From assembly GCA_900771035.1 (NCBI GenBank), contig CAAGML010000067.1, positions 1-12,141 of the forward strand: a DNA stretch of 12,141 bases. The letters run 5' to 3'. Each line of letters starts with the position of its first letter. The first letter of the stretch is position 1. A program made the translations under genes and the position numbers. The DNA comes from Bacteroidales bacterium. Its GTDB lineage: Bacteria > Bacteroidota > Bacteroidia > Bacteroidales > Paludibacteraceae. The notes under the pieces were generated by a model, which worked only from the letters and a program-made list of their open reading frames with translations, had not been told where the DNA came from and did no database searches. Below, in pieces: positions 1-6,630 of this stretch.

Positions 1-56
1 AGATGCCAAAAGAAACTTCAAAAACACCAAAAAGTTTACTTGCTTTTTTATTGTCA

Positions 57-70
57 TATAGATATCTATA
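57..70. repeat. 14-bp perfect palindrome
   Basis: The stretch TATAGATATCTATA is identical to its own reverse complement over 14 bases and lies in an AT-rich intergenic region. It could be a binding site for a dimeric regulator of a gene beyond the left window edge, or chance in AT-rich DNA. No partner gene is visible, so no function is assigned. Confidence 0.35.
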
Positions 71-86
71 CGTTTAGATTCAAATG

Positions 87-160
87 CCTTACTACTCAAT
101 GAGCAACCGCCGTTGTGATTTGTGTCGCAACGGCGGTTGTTTCGATAGAGAGTAGTATGG
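87..160 (-). terminator. Long hairpin, probable end of the minus-strand operon
   Basis: A perfect 12-bp inverted repeat (104-115 CAACCGCCGTTG with 128-139) encloses a 12-base loop. Outside it, 87-97 pairs with 150-160 over 11 positions with one mismatch, so the whole segment can fold as a two-tier hairpin. It begins 4 bases past the stop codon of the queA-like gene, the place expected for transcription termination. Neither strand has a strong T-run after the stem: the plus side has TTGTTT and the minus side a weak TTT. It is therefore not a textbook intrinsic terminator, and could instead be bidirectional or protect the 3' end of the mRNA. The remaining bases 1-86 hold no gene I can support. 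Confidence 0.55.
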
Positions 161-164
161 ATTT

Positions 165-1277
165 TTAATCAGGAAGAATCATTATTGCATCGCCATAGAA
201 TCCGAAACGGTAGCCTTCGCGGAGAGCTTCGGCGTATGCGTCCATCACCTTACGGTAACCACCGAAGGCGCATTGGTTCATCAGCATAGTGGATTGAGGC
301 AACTGGAGGTTCGAGATGAGGCAGTTTGCCGTGTTGAAAGTGTATGGCGGGAAGATGAAGCGGTTTGTCCATCCCGAGAACGGTTTGATGAGTCCCTGGG
401 TTGTCGATGCGCTTTCAAGCGTGCGAAGCACGGTGGTTCCCACAGCGCAGATTTTCTTCTCATTCCGGTATGCCTCGTTGAAAAGGTTGCACACCTCATC
501 ATTGACCTCAATCTGCTCTGATTCCAACTTGTGCTTCGTGAGGTCTTCGACGTCAATCTCGTTGAATATGCTTACCGACGAGTAGAGCGTTATGAAGGTA
601 TAGTTTGCACCCACAATCTCAATGCGCTTGAGCAACTCGCGGGTGAAGTTGCAGCCGGCGGCAGGAGCAACGACAGCCCCTTCCTTAGTGGCGAAAATGG
701 TTTGGAAACGCTGTTCGTCCTCAGGTTCGGCGGGGCGGCGTATATGTTTAGGCAGTGGGGTAGTGCCAAGTGCGAAAAGGTCGCGTTTGAACTCGTCGTG
801 AGTGCCGTCGTACAGGAACCGCACCGTGCGTCCACGTGCTGTAGTGTTGTCGATGACTTCTGCCACAAGCGAGTTGTCAGGTCCGAAATAGAGCTTGTTG
901 CCCACGCGGATTTTGCGTGCTGGTTCGACAAGGACATCCCACAGTTTGAGGCGCGGGTTGAGTTCCCTGAGAAGGAACACCTCGATGTGCGCATTGGTTT
1001 TCTCCTTGTTGCCCGTCATGACGGCAGGAAATACCTGTGCGTCGTTCAATACGAAGAGGTCGCCTTCGTCATAATATTGATAGAGTTCCTTGAAGATTTT
1101 ATGTTCGATGTCACCGCTTTTGGCGTGAAGCACCAGCAGACGGCACTCGTCACGGTCAGCCAACAGGTCGTTCTTGGCTTTGTACACTATCTTGCCGTTT
1201 TCGTCATACATGAACGAACTCGGGTACTGGGCTATCTGCTCCTGTGGCAGACGGAACTTGAATTGTGATAGTTTCAT
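165..1277 (-). CDS. queA: QueA-family tRNA ribosyltransferase-isomerase homologue with altered active-site motifs
   Basis: This 370-residue protein aligns end to end with Bacteroidales QueA, the enzyme that uses S-adenosylmethionine to build epoxyqueuosine on tRNA. Clear family stretches are MKLSQFKFRLP at the N-terminus, VEPARKIR (117-124), DVEDLTKHK (242-250), CAVGTT (277-282) and AFGGY (337-341). It is 20-30 residues longer than E. coli QueA, because of an insert near residues 22-45. The segments I recall as near-invariant are changed: the usual NDTKVxPARL is NDAQVFPAVM (78-87), APTAxLHF is APAAGCNF (204-211), TLHxGxGxF is TLYSSVSIF (230-238) and NFHxP is NLQLP (323-327). The reading frame is intact. 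It lies 14 bases after truB, the usual place of queA in this order, so it is probably the orthologous locus. The family assignment is firm, but normal QueA activity is doubtful. Confidence 0.85.
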   Translation of the reverse strand: MKLSQFKFRLPQEQIAQYPSSFMYDENGKIVYKAKNDLLADRDECRLLVLHAKSGDIEHKIFKELYQYYDEGDLFVLNDAQVFPAVMTGNKEKTNAHIEVFLLRELNPRLKLWDVLVEPARKIRVGNKLYFGPDNSLVAEVIDNTTARGRTVRFLYDGTHDEFKRDLFALGTTPLPKHIRRPAEPEDEQRFQTIFATKEGAVVAPAAGCNFTRELLKRIEIVGANYTFITLYSSVSIFNEIDVEDLTKHKLESEQIEVNDEVCNLFNEAYRNEKKICAVGTTVLRTLESASTTQGLIKPFSGWTNRFIFPPYTFNTANCLISNLQLPQSTMLMNQCAFGGYRKVMDAYAEALREGYRFGFYGDAIMILPD

Positions 1278-1291
1278 ATTGCGTGTTTTTT

Positions 1292-1975
1292 TTATTCAAA
1301 CAATGTTTGCAGTTGGTCGATGGTCAGACAGCGGTCAACGGTGACATCGCCGACCCTCGTACGGCGCAGTGCGGTGAGATATGCGCCAGAGTTCAGAGCC
1401 TGTCCTATGTCGCGGGCGAGCGCACGTATGTATGTGCCTTTGCTGCATACCACGCGGATGGTCATCTGCATAAGCGTCTCATCAAACGACTCAAGCTCAA
1501 TTTCGTCAATTACAAGAAGTTTAGGCTTCAGCTCCACATCCTTGCCTTTGCGGGCATAGTCGAATGCTCTCCGCCCGTCAACCTTGACGGCGGAATATAC
1601 AGGCGGCACCTGCCAAATCTCCCCTTTGAAATGGTTCAGCACATCCAGAATGAGTTCTCTGTCGATATGCTCTGTAGGGTATGTGGCGTCAACGGGGTGC
1701 TCACGGTCGAACGACGGGGTGGTTGCCCCAAGTTGCAGGGTGGCGACATACTCCTTGACCCCATATTGCAACTCCTCGATACGTTTGGTGGCACGTCCTG
1801 TGCATATTATCATAACCCCTGTGGCAAGGGGATCCAGCGTACCGGCATGACCGACCTTCAGCTTTTTCTGCTTCAGATGACGGCAGATAGCTCCCCTCAC
1901 ACGGTTGACCACATCAAACGACGACCACTCGTATGGCTTGTCGAAATATAGTATCTCGCCTTCCTCGAAATTCAT
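1292..1975 (-). CDS. truB: tRNA pseudouridine(55) synthase TruB
   Basis: TruB converts uridine 55 in the T-loop of tRNA to pseudouridine. The 227-residue protein has the family signature GHAGTLDPLATG around residues 42-53, with the catalytic aspartate at D48. Further typical segments are PPVYSAVKVDGRRAFDYAR in the middle and CSKGTYIRALARDIG later. It is much shorter than E. coli TruB (about 314) because it lacks the C-terminal PUA-like domain, as is usual in Bacteroidota. I chose the ATG at 1975. An in-frame ATG at 2017 would add 14 residues of non-conserved sequence and overlap uppP, whereas 1975 leaves a 16-base gap containing a G-rich CCGGGGGGAAAA just before the start. It sits between uppP and the queA homologue, a conserved Bacteroidales order. 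Confidence 0.96.
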   Translation of the reverse strand: MNFEEGEILYFDKPYEWSSFDVVNRVRGAICRHLKQKKLKVGHAGTLDPLATGVMIICTGRATKRIEELQYGVKEYVATLQLGATTPSFDREHPVDATYPTEHIDRELILDVLNHFKGEIWQVPPVYSAVKVDGRRAFDYARKGKDVELKPKLLVIDEIELESFDETLMQMTIRVVCSKGTYIRALARDIGQALNSGAYLTALRRTRVGDVTVDRCLTIDQLQTLFE

Positions 1976-1991
1976 TTTCCCCCCGGTGTTG

Positions 1992-2798
1992 TTAGAACAG
2001 TGTTGATATGATGACAATCAGTCCGACGATGAGGCAGTAGGCTGAGAACCAGATGAGTTTGCCGCGCTTGACAAGCTCAATCATGAACTTGCAGGCGAAA
2101 GCACCTGCTACGAAGGCGGAGATGAACCCTACGATGACCGGCGCAACGCCAATGCCGGCAATCGTGGAAGGGTCTTTCACTATGTCGAGTGCGCTCAGCA
2201 GTGCCTGTCCCAAGACGGGAATTAGCACCATGAGGAACGAAAACTGGGCAACCTGTTCCTTGCGGTCGCCGAGCAAAAGTCCTGTGGCGATGGTCGTGCC
2301 GGAACGTGACAACCCTGGAAGGACTGCCACTGCCTGTCCGATGCCTATGATGAATGCGTCAAGCCATGTGATGTTCTCTTTGGCGCGCGGTTTTGCGTAG
2401 TAGGCGAAACCCAGCAGCAACGCAGTGACGATAAGGCATATCCCGACAATCAGAAGGCCTGAGCCGAAAATGTTCTCAACATAGTCTTTGAAGAACATTC
2501 CGATGACGAAGACCGGTACCATCGAGAGGAAAATCTTTGCCACATACTCTTTCTCGGAATTCCATTTAGCGGTGCCGAATGTGCCAGCGAAGAGGCGTGA
2601 AATCTCAGCCCATAGCACGACGATGGTGGAAAGCGCCGTTGCCGCATGTACCACTATGTCAAACAGCAGGTTGTCAGCCGCCGAGGTGTTCAGTCCGAGG
2701 AGTTCCTGTCCGATGGTCAGGTGTCCGCTGCTGCTTACCGGGAGAAATTCGGTGAGGCCTTGTACAAGGCCCAATATCATTGCTTCAAGCCAATTCAT
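1992..2798 (-). CDS. uppP: Undecaprenyl-diphosphate phosphatase UppP (BacA)
   Basis: This integral membrane enzyme removes a phosphate from undecaprenyl diphosphate. That recycles the lipid carrier used for peptidoglycan and surface polysaccharides, and it is linked to bacitracin tolerance. The 268-residue protein has both consensus motifs of the family: a (E/Q)xxxE motif at Q14-E18 running into FLPVSSSGH (19-27), and PGLSRSGTT at 161-169 with the conserved arginine R165. Multiple hydrophobic helices cover most of the rest, and the length is standard. It starts 6 bases after the DUF3098 gene and ends 16 bases before truB. Its operon also contains a polysaccharide flippase, another consumer of lipid-linked sugars. 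Confidence 0.97.
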   Translation of the reverse strand: MNWLEAMILGLVQGLTEFLPVSSSGHLTIGQELLGLNTSAADNLLFDIVVHAATALSTIVVLWAEISRLFAGTFGTAKWNSEKEYVAKIFLSMVPVFVIGMFFKDYVENIFGSGLLIVGICLIVTALLLGFAYYAKPRAKENITWLDAFIIGIGQAVAVLPGLSRSGTTIATGLLLGDRKEQVAQFSFLMVLIPVLGQALLSALDIVKDPSTIAGIGVAPVIVGFISAFVAGAFACKFMIELVKRGKLIWFSAYCLIVGLIVIISTLF

Positions 2799-2804
2799 AA
2801 TGGT

Positions 2805-3020
2805 TTATTTTTTCCGGTGAATCATAATGCCTGCTATCATTCCGATGAACCCGACCATGCAGACGATTGGTGCCACGGTGATGCGGCGGAAACTGAAGAC
2901 ATCGGGATTGAACTCGATTTCGGTGGAGCTGCCTCCCATGAGGCAGAAGCCGATGATGATAATGAGTACGGAGATTCCGATGACGATGTAGTTAATCTTG
3001 GATAATGGTGAATTGTTCAT
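2805..3020 (-). CDS. DUF3098 family small membrane protein
   Basis: This 71-residue protein has two hydrophobic segments, roughly residues 10-29 and 48-67, joined by a short polar loop containing FNPDVFSFRRITVAP. It ends in a basic tail, HRKK. The loop and the GFCLMGG stretch at the end of helix one match the DUF3098 family. In Bacteroidota this family is usually encoded just before uppP and often just after ftsX. The biochemical function is unknown; its constant position suggests a link to envelope or cell-wall work. Here the upstream neighbour is a thioesterase rather than ftsX. The start is supported by close spacing: 13 bases after the thioesterase and 6 before uppP. Confidence 0.88.
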   Translation of the reverse strand: MNNSPLSKINYIVIGISVLIIIIGFCLMGGSSTEIEFNPDVFSFRRITVAPIVCMVGFIGMIAGIMIHRKK

Positions 3021-3033
3021 AACTGTATGTGTT

Positions 3034-3429
3034 TTATTTGTTGTTTTCGATTGCGTTGCGCCAGCGGTCGCTGATGCGGGCGGAGCAGTGGTTCGTGAAG
3101 TCGTAGCCCACCATGACGGTATTGCCGTCGCACTTCACCTCGCCTGTCTTGCTGTTCACCACCTGTTGGTGGATGTTCATGCTCTTGTTGCCTATGTGGG
3201 TTATTTCGGTGCGTACCTCCAACGGTTCGTTGAGCATTCCCTGTGCCTTGAAGTCAATATCGACGTGTGCCACAATTATGTCGATAGGTTCGGTGAAATA
3301 GCACCTCTTGTGCAGCATCGAGAAGTAGTCGGTCTTGCCCATGTCGAAATACGTGAGATAGACGGCGTTGTTTATGTGACCGAGGGCGTCGGCATCGTTG
3401 AAACGGATTTGTATCGGTGTTGTGTGCAT
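3034..3429 (-). CDS. Hotdog-fold acyl-CoA thioesterase (4HBT/YbgC-FadM type)
   Basis: This predicted cytoplasmic thioesterase is 131 residues long, a full single hotdog domain. The signature is at the N-terminus: RFNDADALGHINNAVYLTYFD (residues 9-29) matches the family pattern in which an aspartate followed by GHxNNxxY marks the active site and the start of the central helix. The later IDIIVAHVDIDFKAQ segment fits the family's core strand. I chose the ATG at 3429 because it starts 2 bases after the flippase stop codon. Longer in-frame starts would overlap the flippase gene by more than 150 bases and add low-complexity arginine-rich sequence. The substrate cannot be read from the sequence; family members act on short, aromatic or long-chain acyl-CoAs. 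Confidence 0.88.
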   Translation of the reverse strand: MHTTPIQIRFNDADALGHINNAVYLTYFDMGKTDYFSMLHKRCYFTEPIDIIVAHVDIDFKAQGMLNEPLEVRTEITHIGNKSMNIHQQVVNSKTGEVKCDGNTVMVGYDFTNHCSARISDRWRNAIENNK

Positions 3430-3431
3430 AA

Positions 3432-4868
3432 TTATTCTTTGTGGTTTAGTGTGTCTTTCAGGTTGGTCATCACCTCCAGGCGGAAAAGTGCCGCCAGACC
3501 TAAATAAACCGCTCCGCCTGCGAGCAACTGTACGACGAGTTGCAGAATGGCGTTGCAGTGTAGTACGTATGGGATATAGAATACGGTAACGCACATCACC
3601 ACGGCCAGGAGAGTGTAGGGCAGTGTGTTGCGTATCTGGTCAGTCAGTCTGTAGCCTGTCACGTGGGCTATCGTTATTGCCATACCCGCCATTGCGATAT
3701 AACATGCGGCAATGTATCCGTACAGTATGTCGGTTATCGAGTCGTTCATCAGCACGAGAAACAGAATCACCAGCATGTTGCGCAGAAATTCGGTGATGAA
3801 GTTCAGTTGCGGCTTGCCGAACACGTTGAACAGCTGCAGGTACATATTGATGAACGGCATTGAGATTCCGCCTATCAGCAGCAGCCGGAGGTATGGCAGC
3901 AGGGGCATCCACTTGTCTGTGATAATCACATGCACGAAGTTCTCGCTCACGCCGTAGAAACCGAGCATCACCGGGAGGGTGATGAAGGCGGTCATCTTCA
4001 TTATGCGTTGTATGTAGTTCATCTGCCGTTGAGGCTCGTCGTTCAGCTTTGACAGCACTGAGTACGCCACGCCGCCTATCGACGACGAGATGACCATGTG
4101 CGGTATCTGGTGGTATTTGTAAGCCTGCGAGTAGAAGCCCACCTCGTCCGTGCTGTAGCGTGGACCGATGAACATGGTGTATATGTATTTGACTATGGTC
4201 GTTATGGTTGACGACAATATCAGCAGTGCGCTGAACGACAGTATCTCGCCGATTATGCCGAAATCCTTCATCCGTATTGCCACCGGCCGCCATGACGAGA
4301 GGAACCACAGCAGTATCGCCTTGACCAGCACTTGCGAAATCTGCTGTGCTGCGAGTGCCCAGTATCCATAGCCCTTTGCTGCCATCCACAGTGTTACGAC
4401 TGCCGACACCACCATGCCGCTCAGGTTGGCTATGGTCATCTTGTTGAATTGCAGTTCCTTGGTCAGTATGACTGTCTGGACAACTGTGAACGAGTTGATT
4501 ATTATCGCTAAGAATATCACCCGTGCCAGGGTGGTGAGCGGCGGCATGTTGAAGTAGTCGGCTATCAGCCCTGCCGTCACGTAAAGCAACGCATAGAGGG
4601 CAATGCTGAGCAGTATGTTGAACAGCAGTGCCGCGGTGTATTCCCGGTCGTTGTTCTGTTTGCGGCGCACAAGGGCGGCGGTGAAGCCGCTTTCCACCAA
4701 TATGTTGCTCAGCATGGTAAACACAGCCAGTGCACCTGTATAGCCGAAATCCGTAGGAGTCAGGAGACGGAGCGTGAAGATACCGACCACCAGTGCTATT
4801 GCCTGATAGCCGACCTTGTCGAGAAAGTTCCAGATGAAGGAACGTGTTGTCTCCTGTTTCAGTGTCAT
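3432..4868 (-). CDS. Wzx-type lipopolysaccharide/polysaccharide flippase (MOP superfamily)
   Basis: This 478-residue polytopic membrane protein resembles the WzxC/PF13440 branch of the MOP exporters, which move lipid-linked oligosaccharides across the inner membrane. The N-terminal stretch is characteristic: FIWNFLDKVG followed by a hydrophobic helix and the LRLLTPTDFGYTG segment (residues about 11-45). Further membrane helices follow at regular intervals, consistent with 12-14 in total, and the length is typical. It overlaps the rsmD stop codon by 4 bases (ATGA), indicating translational coupling. No glycosyltransferases or polymerase are next to it, which is unusual because Wzx genes generally lie in polysaccharide clusters. 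uppP in the same operon recycles the same lipid carrier. The exported substrate is unknown. Confidence 0.9.
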   Translation of the reverse strand: MTLKQETTRSFIWNFLDKVGYQAIALVVGIFTLRLLTPTDFGYTGALAVFTMLSNILVESGFTAALVRRKQNNDREYTAALLFNILLSIALYALLYVTAGLIADYFNMPPLTTLARVIFLAIIINSFTVVQTVILTKELQFNKMTIANLSGMVVSAVVTLWMAAKGYGYWALAAQQISQVLVKAILLWFLSSWRPVAIRMKDFGIIGEILSFSALLILSSTITTIVKYIYTMFIGPRYSTDEVGFYSQAYKYHQIPHMVISSSIGGVAYSVLSKLNDEPQRQMNYIQRIMKMTAFITLPVMLGFYGVSENFVHVIITDKWMPLLPYLRLLLIGGISMPFINMYLQLFNVFGKPQLNFITEFLRNMLVILFLVLMNDSITDILYGYIAACYIAMAGMAITIAHVTGYRLTDQIRNTLPYTLLAVVMCVTVFYIPYVLHCNAILQLVVQLLAGGAVYLGLAALFRLEVMTNLKDTLNHKE

Positions 4869-5404
4869 TCTTTCAGTCTGAAAAACGAGAAATGTACATT
4901 CCCGTAGTTTCGGTGGTCGTAAAATGCCGGATGCCCCTCGAAAGAGGTTTTCGAGCCATGCTCCACAATCAGCAACCCGTCTTTTTTCAGATGGTTATGC
5001 GACAACACATGGTCGGGAATTTCCGTTATGTTAGGCAACTGATATGGCGGGTCGGCGAACACAAGGTCGTATGCCACCTGTGTGTTGTCGATGAAACGGA
5101 AAACCTCCTGTTTGACAATGCGGAGGTTGTCTATTTTCAGCAGTCCGCACACTTTGTGGATGTATGCCAGTTGTGTCTGGGCCATCTCGACAGCCGTGAC
5201 GTATGCCGCACCGCGCGACACAAGCTCGTAGCTGATGCTTCCAGTGCCGGCAAACAGGTCGAGGGCTGTTATCCCCTCAATGTCCATCTCGTTGTTTATG
5301 AGGTTGAACAGGGACTCTTTCGCAAAATCGGTGGTCGGACGGGCTGTGATGTTCGACGGCGGGTCGAAATGCCTGCCCTTGAACTTTCCGCTAACTATAC
5401 GCAT
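4865..5404 (-). CDS. rsmD: 16S rRNA (guanine(966)-N2)-methyltransferase RsmD
   Basis: RsmD methylates the N2 position of G966 in 16S rRNA using S-adenosylmethionine. The 179-residue protein opens with the hallmark MRIVSGKFKGR and ARPTTDFAKESLFN (21-34). It has the SAM-binding motif DLFAGTGS at 49-56 and the catalytic DPPY at 118-121. Its length is standard for the family. The start ATG lies inside the 3' end of the DUF3822 gene (10-base overlap), and the stop overlaps the flippase start by 4 bases, so it is translated within a tightly coupled series. DUF3822 followed by rsmD is a familiar Bacteroidales gene pair. Confidence 0.96.
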   Translation of the reverse strand: MRIVSGKFKGRHFDPPSNITARPTTDFAKESLFNLINNEMDIEGITALDLFAGTGSISYELVSRGAAYVTAVEMAQTQLAYIHKVCGLLKIDNLRIVKQEVFRFIDNTQVAYDLVFADPPYQLPNITEIPDHVLSHNHLKKDGLLIVEHGSKTSFEGHPAFYDHRNYGNVHFSFFRLKE

Positions 5405-5844
5405 CTGGCAAAATATTTTTTCAGAAAGGCTTTGTTAATCTTTCCGCTGACAAAGAGTGGCACATGCAGTCGGTCAAGGTCTGTTGCCTTGTATGCCGCA
5501 AGGATATGGTAGAGTGTATCCTCGTCGCAGTCCGTCGTGAATCTGTTGACAAACGCAAGGATGCTGTTCTTCAGTACGCAGACGTAGAGCCTGTTGCCGG
5601 ACTGTGCGGCGTGTACTGAGTCGTTGCCCGCTTTCAGACAGTCCGCCAGTACAGGCTCAGCCTCGTGGCACGGGCATGAGTCGTCCCACTGCGAGGCGTC
5701 TGCCACAAGCGTCAGCGTGTCGGACAAAGGGTGGATGGAAAGCTTTGGACTTACGGCACTGGCAGCACACGAAGGAAGGAAAATATGGGCATTTCCTTCG
5801 TCAATCTGTGACGATGGGACAACTGCGAAATCACCCTCCCCCAT
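5395..5844 (-). CDS. DUF3822-like protein, apparently lacking its N-terminal third
   Basis: The 149-residue product resembles the middle and C-terminal part of DUF3822 proteins, a Bacteroidota family of about 260-280 residues (length from memory) encoded just before rsmD. The match is in the FAVVPSSQIDEGNA stretch (6-19) and in the C-terminal part, where a short strand pair (RLYVCVLKNSILAFVNRF, 85-102) is followed by a helix (DEDTLYHILAAYK) and a closing strand (LHVPLFVSG, 126-134). The first ATG in frame is at 5844. The frame stays open upstream to 5937, into the end of the preceding gene, without any ATG, GTG or TTG. About 90 family residues are missing and cannot be encoded upstream, because another gene occupies that space. 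It may be a shortened functional form or a decaying gene. It has several cysteines (26, 57, 59, 69, 89, 106, 148) with no recognised motif. Confidence 0.7.
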   Translation of the reverse strand: MGEGDFAVVPSSQIDEGNAHIFLPSCAASAVSPKLSIHPLSDTLTLVADASQWDDSCPCHEAEPVLADCLKAGNDSVHAAQSGNRLYVCVLKNSILAFVNRFTTDCDEDTLYHILAAYKATDLDRLHVPLFVSGKINKAFLKKYFARCV

Positions 5845-5905
5845 AACACAACAACTGCCGGACGAGTCGTTGACCCGTCCAGCCGTATAGCTGTCAGGAT
5901 ATGTG

Positions 5906-6607
5906 TTATTCCCAGTTTCCAGCGTTGTTGTTGGATTCTATCACTGAACCAAAGCGCAGGCCGAGGAATTTGTCCTCCTTGAATTCCTGAAGCTTGCTTT
6001 CCTTATCCTTGAGGTTGACTAACTGTTGGTGATCCAGGTCGCCAAGGTAAGTGTCGTATTCTACGCCAACCTGTACAAGCGGAGTCACGTTGCCTGTGGT
6101 CGAGTTTGTGTAGCTGGCAGTGTCGAACATGAACTTCTCACGGTTCTGTGCGTATGGAACGTAGATGATTTCCTTTGCCTCGTCCAGTGTGTATTTGTCT
6201 TGAAACATTGCCTCATACACAGTGACGAAACTGGTGTCACGACGGAAGTTCTGAAGACCGTTCTTTGCTATCTCCGCTGCGTTGCCTTTGCGCACGATGG
6301 CTAATGCCGATGCCTCAGTCAGACCGTTTTTCAGCTGTTCGTCTGTCAGAGTTCCCTCTTTGAGTACCAAAGGAACCCTGCCGTTCTCAATGAAATTGAC
6401 AAGTGAGTCGGCGTTTGGACAGTAGTGGCCATTGAGTTTTTTATACTCAATCTGGACGTTACGGATGTCGGTGAGTTTTTGGATGATGACTTTTTCACGA
6501 GCGGCACGCGTCTCGTCAAATTTTATTGGTGTCGTGATGCTGGTGACACAGAGGTAAGCCATAACTACTATGGCCACGCACAATAAAATACGGAATACTG
6601 TTTTCAT
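5906..6607 (-). CDS. Membrane-anchored conserved Bacteroidales protein with pseudopilin-like N-terminal region
   Basis: The function is unknown. The 233-residue protein starts with a single hydrophobic helix (about residues 5-24), followed by a charged helix (31-57) and a long soluble region, so it is probably an inner-membrane protein with a periplasmic domain. The segment IIQKLTDIRNVQIEYKKLNG then HYCPNADSLVNFI (41-73) looks like the helix and first loop of type IV pilins and GspG pseudopilins: regularly spaced R, Q and Y, then NGxY and a polar residue-SL pattern. The usual prepilin cleavage site with a following phenylalanine and glutamate is absent. I recall similar proteins next to DUF3822 and rsmD in other Bacteroidales. 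It lies 23 bases after pheS and overlaps the open upstream frame of DUF3822. The C-terminus ends with an N-rich NNNAGNWE. Confidence 0.85.
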   Translation of the reverse strand: MKTVFRILLCVAIVVMAYLCVTSITTPIKFDETRAAREKVIIQKLTDIRNVQIEYKKLNGHYCPNADSLVNFIENGRVPLVLKEGTLTDEQLKNGLTEASALAIVRKGNAAEIAKNGLQNFRRDTSFVTVYEAMFQDKYTLDEAKEIIYVPYAQNREKFMFDTASYTNSTTGNVTPLVQVGVEYDTYLGDLDHQQLVNLKDKESKLQEFKEDKFLGLRFGSVIESNNNAGNWE

Positions 6608-6630
6608 AATTATTTTGTTTGTTGTTTTGT

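Noticed and set aside
3..77. Short frame MPKETSKTPKSLLAFLLSYR... ending at 77
   Set aside because: Only 24 codons; it could be chance or the tail of a plus-strand gene starting outside the window, and nothing supports either.
531..1951. Long plus-strand open frames (531-1268 and 1265-1951) opposite the queA-like gene and truB
   Set aside because: They lie wholly antisense to genes with clear family motifs and have no recognisable domains; they result from codon bias of the minus-strand genes.
3640..4389. 249-codon minus-strand open frame inside the flippase gene
   Set aside because: It is a different frame of the flippase gene, with a composition rich in H, R and A, and no hydrophobic segments or family match.
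4844..5512. Plus-strand open frame of 222 codons opposite rsmD
   Set aside because: Antisense to RsmD, whose SAM-binding and DPPY motifs are intact; no supported product.
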